A program made the position numbers and the translations under genes. A model generated the notes under the pieces. That model did no database searches. It was not told the DNA's origin and saw only the letters and a list, made by a program, of their open reading frames with translations. Positions 26,128-34,999 of a DNA stretch of 64,000 nucleotides are shown in pieces; the first letter of the stretch is position 1, and each line of letters opens with the position of its first letter. The stretch covers positions 16,728-80,727 of the forward strand of contig NZ_BJUA01000014.1 in assembly GCF_007989825.1 (NCBI RefSeq). The letters are read 5' to 3'. Origin of the DNA: Cellulomonas persica. GTDB lineage: Bacteria > Actinomycetota > Actinomycetes > Actinomycetales > Cellulomonadaceae.

Positions 26128-26218
26128 CGGAGGGCAAGGGATTCGAACCCTTGAGGACGAGAGGTCCCGCCCTAACGGTTTTCAAGACCGTCGCTTTCGG
26201 CCGCTCAGCCAGCCCTCC
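26128..26218 (-). tRNA. tRNA-Ser (anticodon TGA)
   Basis: A 91-nt class II tRNA on the minus strand. The acceptor stem GGAGGGC pairs with GCCCTCC; the anticodon stem ACGGT/ACCGT holds loop CTTGAAA, anticodon TGA (UCN serine). The long variable arm and GGTTCGAATCC T arm are present. Confidence 0.95.
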
Positions 26219-26335
26219 TCACCGGTCGAGACCGGCGGCCCCGAGTCTCCCACAGCACCCCTCTCCCCCGAGGCGCCCTCTCACCGACGCCGGGCCGGCG
26301 CAGGCCCCGCCCCCGGCCGCCACTCGCCACGTCGG

Positions 26336-26396
26336 TGCAGGCATGGATGCAGGAGATCGGCGCTCGGCGTGCGCGCGACCTGCATTCTTCGCTGCA
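26336..26396. repeat. 61-bp TGCA-box dyad, copy 2
   Basis: Arm 1 TGCAGGCATGGATGCAG (26336-26352) and arm 2 CTGCATTCTTCGCTGCA (26380-26396) are separated by 27 bp, the same 17-27-17 layout as 7473-7533. Read in opposite orientation the two copies match at 16 of 17 (arm 1) and most positions of arm 2, while the spacers differ. A further CTGCATCCATC follows, overlapping the end of arm 2. Confidence 0.65.
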
Positions 26397-26471
26397 TCCA
26401 TCGTCGACGGCACGCGCGGCGGGGGCCGGGATCGCCGGGTGCTGCAGTCTCGTCGAGCAGGCGGGCGACGA

Positions 26472-27872
26472 TCAGGAGCCGACGTCGCCGTCGGCGACGG
26501 CCGCCGTGAACGCCGCGTGGTCGCGCTCGACCTGGTCGGCGTAGGTCGTCGCGAACTGCGCGAACGCCTCGTCGGCCCGCGACGACGCGCCCAGGTACGC
26601 CGCGATCGCGATCCGCTCCCCCGACCGCGCGTGCGCCCGGGCCAGGGTCCACGCGCACGCGCGCCCGTACGGCACGAGAGCCTCGGGGCGGATGCGTGCG
26701 ACGTCGACCGCGCCCTTCCAGTCGCGCAGCTGGCGCACGTAGTACGCGCGCGGCACGCCGTCGAGCCCGATCCCGTCCTGCCAGCCGAGGAACACGTCGC
26801 TCGCCGCCTGCATGAGCCGCTGCCCCTCGACGACGCGGCGCCCGGGGTGGTCGTACGCGCCGGGCGGCAGGTGTGCCTCCAGCACCGACGCGCGTGCCTC
26901 CTTCGCCTGCAGCACCAGCACGTCGTCCGACGACGCCCCGACGAGCAGCAGCACCCACGCGCGCGTGCCGACGCTTCCCACGCCCACGACCTTGCGGGCC
27001 ACGTCGACGACCCGGTACTGCGCCGCCAGGTGACGCCGGTCCGCGGGCAGGCTCGCGCGCCACTGCCCGACGAGGTCCGCGATGCCCTCGCGGAACGTCA
27101 CCGCCTCGGCGGGACCCAGGTAGGAGGTCGCGGGGACCAGCAGCGGCGGGTCGGCGACGAACCTGCGCTCGCCGTCGGGTGTCAGCGTCGTCAGCCGGGC
27201 CGCCGCGTGGCGGTGGTCGCGCGACGTCGCGCGGCTCGTGAGTCGCTGCCAGCCCCGGCGCGCCGTGCGGTCGAGACCGAGACGGTCCCCGAGCCCGACG
27301 TCCGCGGCGTCCAGGCTCTCGTACCAGACGTCCACCGCCCGGGCCTCGGCGAACGTGCGGATCGTCTGCCGGTACTCCCGCGCCGTGCGCGCGCACGCCC
27401 GCCGACGCGCGTCGGCGTCCAGGCCCAACGCCCGTCCCGCGAGCTCGATGCTCGCGACGAGCCGCTTGACGTCCCACTCGAACGGGCCGGGGTGGGTCTC
27501 GTCGAAGTCGTTGAGGTCGAACACCAGCCGACGCTCGGGCGTCCCGAAGACACCGAAGTTGCTCAGGTGCGCGTCACCGCACAGCTGCGCGCGCAACCCG
27601 GTGTGCGCGGCGCCCGCGAGGTCCGCCGTCATGAGCCCCGCCGTGCCGCGGTAGAACGCGAGCGGCGACGCCGCCATGCGCGTGTGCCGCAGCGGCAGGA
27701 GGTCCGGCAGCCGGTCGACCTCCTGGGCCAGCACCTCGGACACCGGGTCCCGGCCAGGCCGGTCCGTGCCGAGCGCGGCGAGAGCCCTGCGCGGCAGGTG
27801 CTCGCGCGCCGCGCGGCCGCGCGCCGTCTGGACCGTCTCCGGTTCGACCTCGCCCACCCGCGGGGTGCTCAT
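26472..27872 (-). CDS. DUF2252 domain-containing protein
   Basis: A 466-residue cytosolic protein. Diagnostic blocks: MAASPLAFYRGTAGLM (about residues 65-80), GDAHLSNFGVFGTPERRLVFDLNDFDETHPGPFEWDVKRL, and later VLQAKEA and WTLARAHARSG. The GDAHLSNFG / DFDE pattern resembles the catalytic HxDxxxxN and metal-binding loops of protein-kinase-like phosphotransferases, which suggests an aminoglycoside-kinase-like fold (inference). Function is unknown. The ATG at 27872 gives a short head before the core. It stands alone; the PIN-like gene lies 49 bp upstream on the same strand. Confidence 0.9.
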   Translation of the reverse strand: MSTPRVGEVEPETVQTARGRAAREHLPRRALAALGTDRPGRDPVSEVLAQEVDRLPDLLPLRHTRMAASPLAFYRGTAGLMTADLAGAAHTGLRAQLCGDAHLSNFGVFGTPERRLVFDLNDFDETHPGPFEWDVKRLVASIELAGRALGLDADARRRACARTAREYRQTIRTFAEARAVDVWYESLDAADVGLGDRLGLDRTARRGWQRLTSRATSRDHRHAAARLTTLTPDGERRFVADPPLLVPATSYLGPAEAVTFREGIADLVGQWRASLPADRRHLAAQYRVVDVARKVVGVGSVGTRAWVLLLVGASSDDVLVLQAKEARASVLEAHLPPGAYDHPGRRVVEGQRLMQAASDVFLGWQDGIGLDGVPRAYYVRQLRDWKGAVDVARIRPEALVPYGRACAWTLARAHARSGERIAIAAYLGASSRADEAFAQFATTYADQVERDHAAFTAAVADGDVGS

Positions 27873-27921
27873 GGCCCCACGGTAGGGGCGCCCCGGCGTG
27901 GGCGACAGAGGTCGCTGCGCG

Positions 27922-28377
27922 TCAGGCCAGCCAGGGCGTCGCGTCGGCCTCCCACCAGCGCTCGGCACGGCCGGGGGTCACGATCTCCAGCCCGTACAGG
28001 ACGGCCACCCGTGCCAGACGCGCGTCGTACGTCGCCACGGCCGTCACGTCCGGGTGCGCCCGCGCCGCGCCCAGGTGCATCGCGACGAACGGCGGCAGGA
28101 CCCCGGCCACGTCGGTCGCGCGGTTCACGGCCTGGTCGGAGATGCGCACGACCTCGACCTCGAGCAGGACGCGCTGTGCGATCTCGCGCGCCTCGGCGTC
28201 GTGCATCCGGGCGGTCCCCCGCAGCTCGCTCACGCCGAGCTGGGTCGTCAGCAGCCGCGGGCCGTTCGACCGTGCCCACGTGAGCCACGGCGCGCGGTGC
28301 GGCGCCCCGGGCAGGTACCGGGACAGCGCCGACCCGTCCGCGTACACACGCGGGCGACCGACGGCGGGCTGGGGCAC
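27922..28377 (-). CDS. PIN-domain-like protein, no antitoxin visible
   Basis: A 151-residue protein. The N-terminal VYADGSALSRYL carries the first acidic residue of a PIN nuclease; a second (SELRG, about residue 54) and a third (TYDARLARVA, about 119-128) match the expected spacing, and the whole length fits VapC-type toxins. The start is uncertain: GTG at 28377 puts the first Asp at the usual position; an in-frame ATG at 28461 would add 28 arginine-rich residues and overlap the terminator. No small antitoxin gene lies on either side, so it is an orphan. Ribonuclease activity is inferred from the family only. Confidence 0.7.
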   Translation of the reverse strand: MPQPAVGRPRVYADGSALSRYLPGAPHRAPWLTWARSNGPRLLTTQLGVSELRGTARMHDAEAREIAQRVLLEVEVVRISDQAVNRATDVAGVLPPFVAMHLGAARAHPDVTAVATYDARLARVAVLYGLEIVTPGRAERWWEADATPWLA

Positions 28378-28440
28378 GGTCCCATGATCGCCCACGCTCG
28401 GCGCCGGGCGCGGGCGCTCCGCGCGAGATCCCACGAACGC

Positions 28441-28479
28441 CGACGGCCGGCCACCCCGCATGCGGGTGGCCGGCCGTCG
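28441..28479 (-). terminator. terminator of the cvn operon
   Basis: A perfect 16-bp stem CGACGGCCGGCCACCC / GGGTGGCCGGCCGTCG with a 7-nt loop (CGCATGC), beginning 11 bp past the cvnD stop. Confidence 0.88.
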
Positions 28480-28489
28480 AGGTCGCTGG

Positions 28490-29101
28490 TCAGCGCTGGC
28501 GCAGGCGCTCCATCGCGAGCTGCACCAGGGCGATCAGGGCCTGCTTGGTGGCCGCACGCGAACGCGCGTCCGTGTAGAGCACCGGGACGTGCGCCGGGAT
28601 GGCGAGCGCCTCGCGGACGTCCTCGAGCGCGTGCTTGGCGACGCCGTCGAAGCAGTTGACACCCACGACGAACGGGATGCCACGGCTCTCGAAGTAGTCG
28701 ACTGCCGGGAAGCACTGGTCGAGCCGGTCGGTGTCCACCAGCACGACGGCGCCGATCGCGCCGCGCACCAGGTCGTCCCACATGAACAGGAAGCGGTCCT
28801 GGCCCGGGGTGCCGAACAGGTACAGCCACAGCGAACCCGGCAGCGCGATGCGGCCGAAGTCCATGGCGACCGTGGTGGTGGTCTTGTGGTCCGACACACC
28901 GCCGGCGTCGTCGACGCCGATGGAGTGCTCGGTCATCGCGGCCTCGGTGTTCAGGGGCTCGATGTCCGAGATGGATCCGATGAAGGTGGTCTTGCCGACG
29001 GCGAAGCCGCCGGCCACGACGATCTTGACGACGGTGGGGGCGACTGCACCGGCGGTTCCGGCCGGAGCGGCCACCGCGGCGTCAGAGGGCGGAAATGCCA
29101 T
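28490..29101 (-). CDS. cvnD: CvnD-type small GTPase of the conservon
   Basis: A 203-residue MglA/Ras-like GTPase. G1 is GGFAVGKTT at residues 31-39; the switch region TTTVAMDFGRI precedes GTPGQDR (G3); VGVNCFDG (G4-like, NKxD degenerate) follows. It is the last gene of the cvnABCD operon. The partner CvnB (roadblock) and sensor CvnA are upstream; in Streptomyces such complexes act at the membrane like a eukaryotic G-protein module (family knowledge). ATG at 29101 has GGAGAG 8 nt upstream; an in-frame GTG at 29110 sits too close to the same SD. It overlaps cvnC by 20 nt. Confidence 0.92.
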   Translation of the reverse strand: MAFPPSDAAVAAPAGTAGAVAPTVVKIVVAGGFAVGKTTFIGSISDIEPLNTEAAMTEHSIGVDDAGGVSDHKTTTTVAMDFGRIALPGSLWLYLFGTPGQDRFLFMWDDLVRGAIGAVVLVDTDRLDQCFPAVDYFESRGIPFVVGVNCFDGVAKHALEDVREALAIPAHVPVLYTDARSRAATKQALIALVQLAMERLRQR

Positions 29102-29459
29102 TGAGAACACTCTCCAGCACGCTCAGGGACAGGGCGGGGGACTCACCGGTGTTGACCTCGACCGGCTGAGAGGTGTGCACGCGCACGAGTTGCTGGTCGG
29201 ACATGTCCGAGACCAGGATCCTGATCACTCCGATCGGGAGGTGGAGCAGTGCGGACAGCTCCGCGACGGAGATGTAGGTGCTCGCCGCGTGCTGCAGGAT
29301 CGCACGCCGCTCCGGCGGCAGACCCTGACTCGACACTGCGTCGGGCAGCGCCTCGACCAACGCCTCGATCGGCAGGTCGGAGCGCGCCGAGCGCACGCGC
29401 CCGCCGGTGACGGCGTAGGGCCGCACCGTCCGGGCGACGTACTCGATGTGCTCACTCAT
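29082..29459 (-). CDS. cvnC: CvnC, DUF742 protein
   Basis: A 125-residue DUF742 protein. The N-terminus VRPYAVTGGRVRS is the family signature; the rest is a winged-helix-like fold (ISVAELSALLHLPIGVIRILVSDM) ending in the conserved LLERVLxG-type sequence (here SVLESVLNGISAL). It is the third gene of the conservon, 14 bp after cvnB and overlapping cvnD. Its role is adapter or regulator within the Cvn complex (family knowledge); DNA binding is possible from the fold but not shown. Confidence 0.93.
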   Translation of the reverse strand: MSEHIEYVARTVRPYAVTGGRVRSARSDLPIEALVEALPDAVSSQGLPPERRAILQHAASTYISVAELSALLHLPIGVIRILVSDMSDQQLVRVHTSQPVEVNTGESPALSLSVLESVLNGISAL

Positions 29460-29473
29460 GAAGGATGGGCTCC

Positions 29474-29923
29474 TCAGACAGCCGGGGCTCGGGTAGCGCC
29501 GTCGACGGGGAGCTGGCCGCGCATCTCCGAGATGAGCTGCGGGGTCAGGGTCGCCTCGGTGCGGGACACGAGCATGGCCATCTCGTATCCGATGAGGCCG
29601 ACGTCGCAGCTCGAGTCGGCGACCACGGCGAGGACGGAGCCGTTCGAGACGGTCATCAGGAAGAGGAACAGCGTGTCCATCTCGATGATCGCCTGACGCA
29701 CCTCCCCCGCACGCAGCTGCCGCGACGCGCCGCGGGTCAGGCTCGACATGCCGGAGACGATCGCGGCCAGCTGGTCGCCGCTGGTGCGGTCCAGCTGTTC
29801 CGACATCGCCATGAGCAGACCGTCGGCCGACACCACAAGCGTGTGGCGAGTGCCGGGCACGGTCCGGACGAAATTGTCCAGGAGCCAGCCGAAATTGGCT
29901 GCCTCGGTGCTGAGCGCGGTCAC
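29474..29923 (-). CDS. cvnB: CvnB, roadblock/LC7 domain protein
   Basis: A 149-residue roadblock/LC7 protein, the presumed GTPase-regulating partner of CvnD. The core runs from FGWLLDNFVRTVPGTRHTLVVSADGLLMA (about residues 10-38) to GYEMAMLV. GTG at 29923 has AAGGAGG 6 nt upstream, which decides the start. The gap from cvnA is 82 bp. CvnB/MglB-type proteins act as GTPase activators or scaffolds (family knowledge). Confidence 0.93.
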   Translation of the reverse strand: MTALSTEAANFGWLLDNFVRTVPGTRHTLVVSADGLLMAMSEQLDRTSGDQLAAIVSGMSSLTRGASRQLRAGEVRQAIIEMDTLFLFLMTVSNGSVLAVVADSSCDVGLIGYEMAMLVSRTEATLTPQLISEMRGQLPVDGATRAPAV

Positions 29924-30005
29924 ACTTCCTCCTTGCTGGTGCAGTCGACGACTGCGGGTTCGTACGTCCCCACGGCGGGGGCGATGTGGGGAACAGCGGC
30001 AGGTG

Positions 30006-33000
30006 TCATGAGGAGCTCCGAGGCGAGTCGCCCGCGGCCTGACGGCCACGAGAGGTGCCGGACTGGAAGCTCGACAGGCGGCTCCGCAGCTCGTTGGGGT
30101 CACGCTGCGGGCCCTTGCCGGCGGACTCCGACGGAGCCGGGGCGATCGGCGGCATGGCCGTCGGGACGCGCCTGGTCAGGCGCTCGCCCGAGCTGGCGAC
30201 GCTCGGCCGGTACGTCGAGAGCTGGCTGAGCTCGGACAGCGCCTGCTCCTGGATGTCGGAGCGCAGCGCCAGCATCGCGGCGACGTTGTCGTCGAGCGTG
30301 CCGATCCGCGGTGCCACCGACTGCGGGACCACCGGGTTCGGCACGTCCACCGTGGCGGCGGCCGCCGACTGGCGGGGCGCTGCCCACTCCGGCGGAGCCC
30401 ACGAGCCGGAGGACGCCGGCACGGGCGCCGGGGCGGGCGCCGGGACCACGGGTGCGGCGACCGGAGCCGGCGGCTCGGGCGCGGACCACGCGGACTGACG
30501 CGTCGGCTCGGCGGCGGGCTGCTCGACCGGGGCCGGCGCCGACCACGCGGCGACCGGCTCGGAGGCGGGGGTGAAGCTCGCCGCGGGCGTCGCACCGGTG
30601 GTGCCGCTCTGCTCGCCCTTGCGGCGACCGAACAGACCCCAGCGCTTCTTGCCGCCCTTCTCCTCGGCGGCCGGCGCGAGGTCGGCCACGCCTGCCGCAC
30701 CGAAGCCTGCGGCTGCGCCGAGACCGGCGTCCGCGCTACCCGCGTTCCACCCGGCGGCGGGTGCGGGCTGCTCGGCGACGGGAGCGACCGGCGCCGCGGG
30801 CTGCGGCGCGACCGGGGCCGGCTGCGCCTCGAACACCGACGGAGCCGGGGCCGTGGGCGCCGACGGGGCGTCGGGCGTCTCGGTCTGCGCGAGGGACGGC
30901 CACGCGGGAGCACCCCACGCGGGCGTCGTCTCGGCCCAGACCGGGTCCTGCTCGGGCTCGTCCTCGGCGAGGCCGGGGACCGCGAACGTCCCGAACGCGG
31001 GCGCCTCGGCGACGGGCTCAGCATCCTGCTCGGCTGCCGGCTCGGCGGCGGGCTCCGCGGGGAGCAGCTCGGTCGGGGCGTCCCACGCGGGCGCCTGCCA
31101 GGCCGGCTGATCCTCGACGACCTGCTCGGCGACGGGCTCGGACGCCACGGGCTCGGGCGCGTACGACGCGGGCTCGTAGCTCAGCGGCTCCGCCGGCTGG
31201 AACGCGGCAGGCTGGTACGCGGCGGGCTGGTACGCAGCGGGCTCGTGGGCCGGCTCGGCGCTCGCCGGCTGGAACGACGCGGGCTCGTAGGACGCCGGCT
31301 CGTACGAGGCGGGCTCGTACGCCTGCGGCTCGGCCTCGGGCTCGGCCTCGACCGCGGGGGCGGCAGCCACCGGCTCGGCGACGGCCGGCACCGCACCCGT
31401 GTGCCACGCGCGGGCCTCGTCGAGCGTGCGCTCGAAGTCGAACGGCTGCGACGGGTCGACCTGCGCACGGCCCCGCGAGGACCATCCGGCGTACCCGCTG
31501 TACGAGGTGTACGGCACGGGCGTCGGCGCCGCGACCGGGACGTCGACGACCGACGGCTCGGCGTGCTGCTCGACGTGCTGCTCGGCGGCCTGCTCCTCGG
31601 CGGCGGCCTGCTCGGCCGGCTGCTCGGCGGGAGCCGCGTAGGGCTCGTACTGCTGCTCCGGCTGCGTGTCGACGGCCGGAGCGAGGTCGACCGCGGGCGC
31701 CTCCCACTGCGGGAGGTCGTGCGACGGCTCGCTCGCGGCACGGGCCACGAGGGGCTCGATCGCACCGGTCGGCGCGGGCTCGTAGCTCGCGGGCTCGTAG
31801 GCGGCGGGCTCGTACGACGGCTGCTCCTGGTACGACGGCGCGTCGACGACCGACTGCTCGGCGGGCTCGAAGGCCGCCGACTCGTAGGACGCCGGCTCGT
31901 AGGCCTGCTCGGCGGGCGCCTGCTCGGCGACGGGCGCGTACGGCTCGTAGGCCTGCTCGGCGGGCGCCTGCTCGGCGACGGGCGCGTACGGCTCGTACGC
32001 CTGCTCGGCCGGTGCCTGCTCGGCGACCGGCGCGTACGGCTCGTACGCCTGCTCGGCGGGCGCCTGCTCGGGCGTGTACGCCTCGGGCTGGTAGGCGACC
32101 TGCTCGTCGGCGGGGGCCGCGTGCTCGTCGGCCGCCTCGTGCTCGTCGGCTGCCTCGGTCGGCTGCGGCTCGGACGCGAGGTCGTCGGCGAAGGTCGGCG
32201 CCCACTCCTGCGACTGCGCGACGGCGGGCTCGTCGTCGTCGTCGGGCGCGAGGCCGGGGACCTCGAGCACGGCGGGAGCGGGCTCGTCGACGGGCTGCTG
32301 CTCGTCGTCGTCCTCGGCGAGCGCGGGGACCTCGGGCTGGGCCGGGGACAGACCGTGCGCGCCGAGCGCCATCCACGGCGCGCGGACCTGGTCGTTGCCA
32401 CCGTCCTCGCCGAGCGCGCTGCGGCCCCGGAAGCCGGAGAACAGGCCGGCACGAGCGGCGGGGCTGGGCACCGACGACGCGGGCTTCTCCTCCTGCACCG
32501 GGGCGGCCGGGGCCGCCTGGGCGACCGCGGGCGTCGTGGAGCGCGCGGCACGGCTCGGGAGGCCGGAGCCGGACGCCGCCTGCAGCGTCGCGGGCGCCCA
32601 GTCGGGCGCGGACGACGACAGGTCGGGAGACAGGGTCGGGACGGCCGTCTCGGGCAGGACGATCGCGTTCTCGTCGAACGTCTTGCGCGGTCGGGCCGGG
32701 AGCTCGCCGCCACCGCGGGTCGGCAGACCGCCGGCGGCACCCGGCACCGGGATCGGCGCGGAGTCGGCCGACGGCTCGCCCTCGCCACGGCGACGTCGCG
32801 GCAGACCGAGCGCCGTCTCGCCGTCGGTGAGCGCGGCGAGGTCCACGGGGGCGACCTCGGGCGCCTCGACGGCGGCTGCGGCGACCTGGGCCTCGATGGA
32901 CGGCGCACCGTACGTCGAGTTCTCGTTGGTGGAGAACAGCGACGCGGGCAGGAGCACGGTCGTGTCGGTACCCGTGCCGCCCTCGGCCTTGGCGAGGCGC

Positions 33001-34781
33001 ACCGCGGCGCCGAGCTTCTGGGCGATGCGGCCGACGACGAAGAGGCCGAGGCGCTGGGCACCGAGGGCGTCACCGGCACCCGACGAGACGATCTTCGCGT
33101 TGGCGGCGACGATCTCCTCGTCGGTCATGCCGAGGCCGTGGTCGCGGATGCGGACCGCGACGAACTGACCGGACACACCGGTGGTGACGGTGACCGGGGT
33201 CTCGGGCTCGGAGAAGACCGTGGCGTTCTCGAGCAGCTCGGCGAGCAGGTGGGCTGCGGGCAGCGCGTTGAACCCGAGCATGTGCGGGTCGACCTGCAGG
33301 TCGAGCTCGACGCGGTCGTACTGCTCGATCTCGGACGAGGCGGTGCGGATCACGTCGGACAGCGGCATCGAGTCGCGCAGACGACGACCCGAGTCGATGC
33401 CCGCGAGCACGAGGAGCGACTCCGCGTTACGACGCATCCGGGTGGCGAGGTGGTCGAGGCGGAACAGGTTCGCGAGCGTGTTCGGGTCTTCCTCGGAACG
33501 CTCGAGCGAGTCGATGAACGACAGCTGGCGGTTGAGGAGCACCTGGTCGCGACGGGCGACGTTGACGAACATCTCGGCGATGGACCCACGCAGGGCGGCC
33601 TGCTCCTGCGCGACGCGCACGGTGGTGGAGTTCATCGAGTTGAACGCCTGGGCGAGCCGGCCGACCTCGTCGCGCGAGGTCACGGGGATCGGCTCGAGCT
33701 GCACGTCCGGCTGCTCACCCGGGGTCGCCACCTGCTCGACGATCTGCGGCAGGCGCTCACGGACGTCGGAGGCGGCCGAGGTCAGGCGCCGCAGCGGGAT
33801 GACGATCGACCGGGAGACGACGAGCGCGAGCAGCAGGGACAGCGCGAAGGCGAGGACGGTCGCGGCGATGGTGAGGTACGTCCGCTGCGTCGCGGCGTCC
33901 ACGTCTGCGTCGGCGAGCGTCTGCGCGTGCTTGATCGCGTTCTCGGCGACCTGGACGAGCGCGGTCGTCTGCTCCTCGATCTCCGCGGAGTAGGCGGCCG
34001 GGTCGACCTTCTGGACGGACTCGAGCTCGCCCTTGGCGAGCAGCGCGCGCTGCGCGATGAACTGCGACGAGGGGTGGCCGGCGGGCAGCTTGAGGTCGAC
34101 GCCCGACATGCGGTTCAGCGCGACGGCCGCGTTGGTCCGGCTGACCTCGACCGCGTCGACCTTCTCCTGGTACACGGAACCGAGCGCGGGGCTGACGGTT
34201 CCGGCGAGCAGCGACGAGCCCTGGATGAGCTCGGCGACGAGGTCGGTCGACGTCTGCGAGAGCGTGCGGTAGCCGGTGACGGCGGCGGCGACGTCACGGT
34301 TCGGGAACGTCTCCGCGATCTGGGCGACGAGCTCGAGCTGGCCGTTCTCGATCGTCTGGAAGTTCGCGCGGACGACGGAGGACACACCACCGCGCTCGAC
34401 CGCGAGGCGGGCGGCGGGCAGGGTCGTCTCGTAGTCGGCCTGCACCGACTCCCACTGCTGCACGACCGCGTCCGAGAACTTGTCGAGCGGGATGTCGCCG
34501 CTGATCTTGCGCACGTTGGCGAGCGCGACGTCGGTCGCGGCCTGCGCGGCGGCGATCGTCTCGGGGTCGCGGCTCGTCATCGACACGATGTACTCGGTGT
34601 CGATCGCCTGGCCCAGCGGCATGTACGCGCGCAGCGTGGAGGTGACGCTCTGTGCGGCACGCGCCTCGTTCAGGTCGTCGAGGGCGCTCACCGAGATGTA
34701 GGCACCGAGAAGGACCAGCACGAGCATCGGCACGGCCAGTACGGCCAGCACCTTGGCTCTAATGCCAAGTCGTCGCAGCAT
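30006..34781 (-). CDS. cvnA: CvnA, nitrate-sensor-like histidine-kinase-type protein with giant repetitive tail
   Basis: A 1591-residue membrane protein heading the conservon. TM1 is about residues 11-33, followed by a ~265-residue extracellular sensor (NIT-like), TM2 about 301-325, a HAMP region, and a HATPase_c domain with N-box LLAELLENATVFSEPETP near 515-530. No phosphoacceptor His box is evident, as usual for CvnA. From about residue 620 to the end is a Pro/Ala/Glu/Tyr-rich disordered tail, far longer than the folded part, with 16-residue repeats (about 904-960) and Tyr-Glu-Pro-Ala-Ser repeats. The extreme C-terminus (ELRSRLSSFQSG) looks conserved. GAGGAAGGGA precedes the ATG. Confidence 0.92.
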   Translation of the reverse strand: MLRRLGIRAKVLAVLAVPMLVLVLLGAYISVSALDDLNEARAAQSVTSTLRAYMPLGQAIDTEYIVSMTSRDPETIAAAQAATDVALANVRKISGDIPLDKFSDAVVQQWESVQADYETTLPAARLAVERGGVSSVVRANFQTIENGQLELVAQIAETFPNRDVAAAVTGYRTLSQTSTDLVAELIQGSSLLAGTVSPALGSVYQEKVDAVEVSRTNAAVALNRMSGVDLKLPAGHPSSQFIAQRALLAKGELESVQKVDPAAYSAEIEEQTTALVQVAENAIKHAQTLADADVDAATQRTYLTIAATVLAFALSLLLALVVSRSIVIPLRRLTSAASDVRERLPQIVEQVATPGEQPDVQLEPIPVTSRDEVGRLAQAFNSMNSTTVRVAQEQAALRGSIAEMFVNVARRDQVLLNRQLSFIDSLERSEEDPNTLANLFRLDHLATRMRRNAESLLVLAGIDSGRRLRDSMPLSDVIRTASSEIEQYDRVELDLQVDPHMLGFNALPAAHLLAELLENATVFSEPETPVTVTTGVSGQFVAVRIRDHGLGMTDEEIVAANAKIVSSGAGDALGAQRLGLFVVGRIAQKLGAAVRLAKAEGGTGTDTTVLLPASLFSTNENSTYGAPSIEAQVAAAAVEAPEVAPVDLAALTDGETALGLPRRRRGEGEPSADSAPIPVPGAAGGLPTRGGGELPARPRKTFDENAIVLPETAVPTLSPDLSSSAPDWAPATLQAASGSGLPSRAARSTTPAVAQAAPAAPVQEEKPASSVPSPAARAGLFSGFRGRSALGEDGGNDQVRAPWMALGAHGLSPAQPEVPALAEDDDEQQPVDEPAPAVLEVPGLAPDDDDEPAVAQSQEWAPTFADDLASEPQPTEAADEHEAADEHAAPADEQVAYQPEAYTPEQAPAEQAYEPYAPVAEQAPAEQAYEPYAPVAEQAPAEQAYEPYAPVAEQAPAEQAYEPASYESAAFEPAEQSVVDAPSYQEQPSYEPAAYEPASYEPAPTGAIEPLVARAASEPSHDLPQWEAPAVDLAPAVDTQPEQQYEPYAAPAEQPAEQAAAEEQAAEQHVEQHAEPSVVDVPVAAPTPVPYTSYSGYAGWSSRGRAQVDPSQPFDFERTLDEARAWHTGAVPAVAEPVAAAPAVEAEPEAEPQAYEPASYEPASYEPASFQPASAEPAHEPAAYQPAAYQPAAFQPAEPLSYEPASYAPEPVASEPVAEQVVEDQPAWQAPAWDAPTELLPAEPAAEPAAEQDAEPVAEAPAFGTFAVPGLAEDEPEQDPVWAETTPAWGAPAWPSLAQTETPDAPSAPTAPAPSVFEAQPAPVAPQPAAPVAPVAEQPAPAAGWNAGSADAGLGAAAGFGAAGVADLAPAAEEKGGKKRWGLFGRRKGEQSGTTGATPAASFTPASEPVAAWSAPAPVEQPAAEPTRQSAWSAPEPPAPVAAPVVPAPAPAPVPASSGSWAPPEWAAPRQSAAAATVDVPNPVVPQSVAPRIGTLDDNVAAMLALRSDIQEQALSELSQLSTYRPSVASSGERLTRRVPTAMPPIAPAPSESAGKGPQRDPNELRSRLSSFQSGTSRGRQAAGDSPRSSS
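31901..32070. repeat. 48-bp coding tandem repeat in cvnA, about 3.5 copies
   Basis: A 48-bp unit encoding the 16-residue EQAPAEQAYEPYAPVA is repeated head to tail within the cvnA tail. Copies differ at a few synonymous positions (TAG/TAC, GGC/GGT), so the peptide is preserved while the DNA drifts. Confidence 0.85.
34752..34769 (-). promoter_or_regulatory. hairpin at cvnA codons 5-10 with rare codons in the loop
   Basis: On the mRNA, CTTGGC-ATTAGA-GCCAAG forms a 6-bp stem with a 6-nt loop immediately after the start. The loop holds ATT (Ile) and AGA (Arg), both rare in this genome. It could slow early translation (inference). Confidence 0.4.
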
Positions 34782-34999
34782 CTCGTTCCCTTCCTCGCCT
34801 GACGCGGGGTTCCGTCGGCGCGGACACGACGATGGATCACCCGTGCCGCAGTATCGGCCGTTGGACGATCGACCATTAGCCCGCGCCAGAGTTTGCCACG
34901 GACCTCACCCAGAGGGATACGACGAACCGGGACGAGGTGGACGCGCACCACCACATGTGCGTGATGGGGAGTGCCGAAGGTCCCGACTATGGTGCCCAG

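Noticed and set aside
26128..26471. Integration site at tRNA-Ser
   Set aside because: No integrase, no duplicated tRNA 3' end and no foreign composition nearby; the same is true for the other two tRNAs.
27873..28440. VapBC toxin-antitoxin pair
   Set aside because: Only the PIN-like protein is visible; no antitoxin-sized ORF with an SD precedes or follows it.
28441..28479. Operator palindrome
   Set aside because: A 16-bp perfect stem with a 7-nt loop directly after the last gene of an operon is better explained as a terminator.
31901..32070. CRISPR-like regular repeats
   Set aside because: The 48-bp units are contiguous, without spacers, in frame with cvnA, and drift only at synonymous positions.
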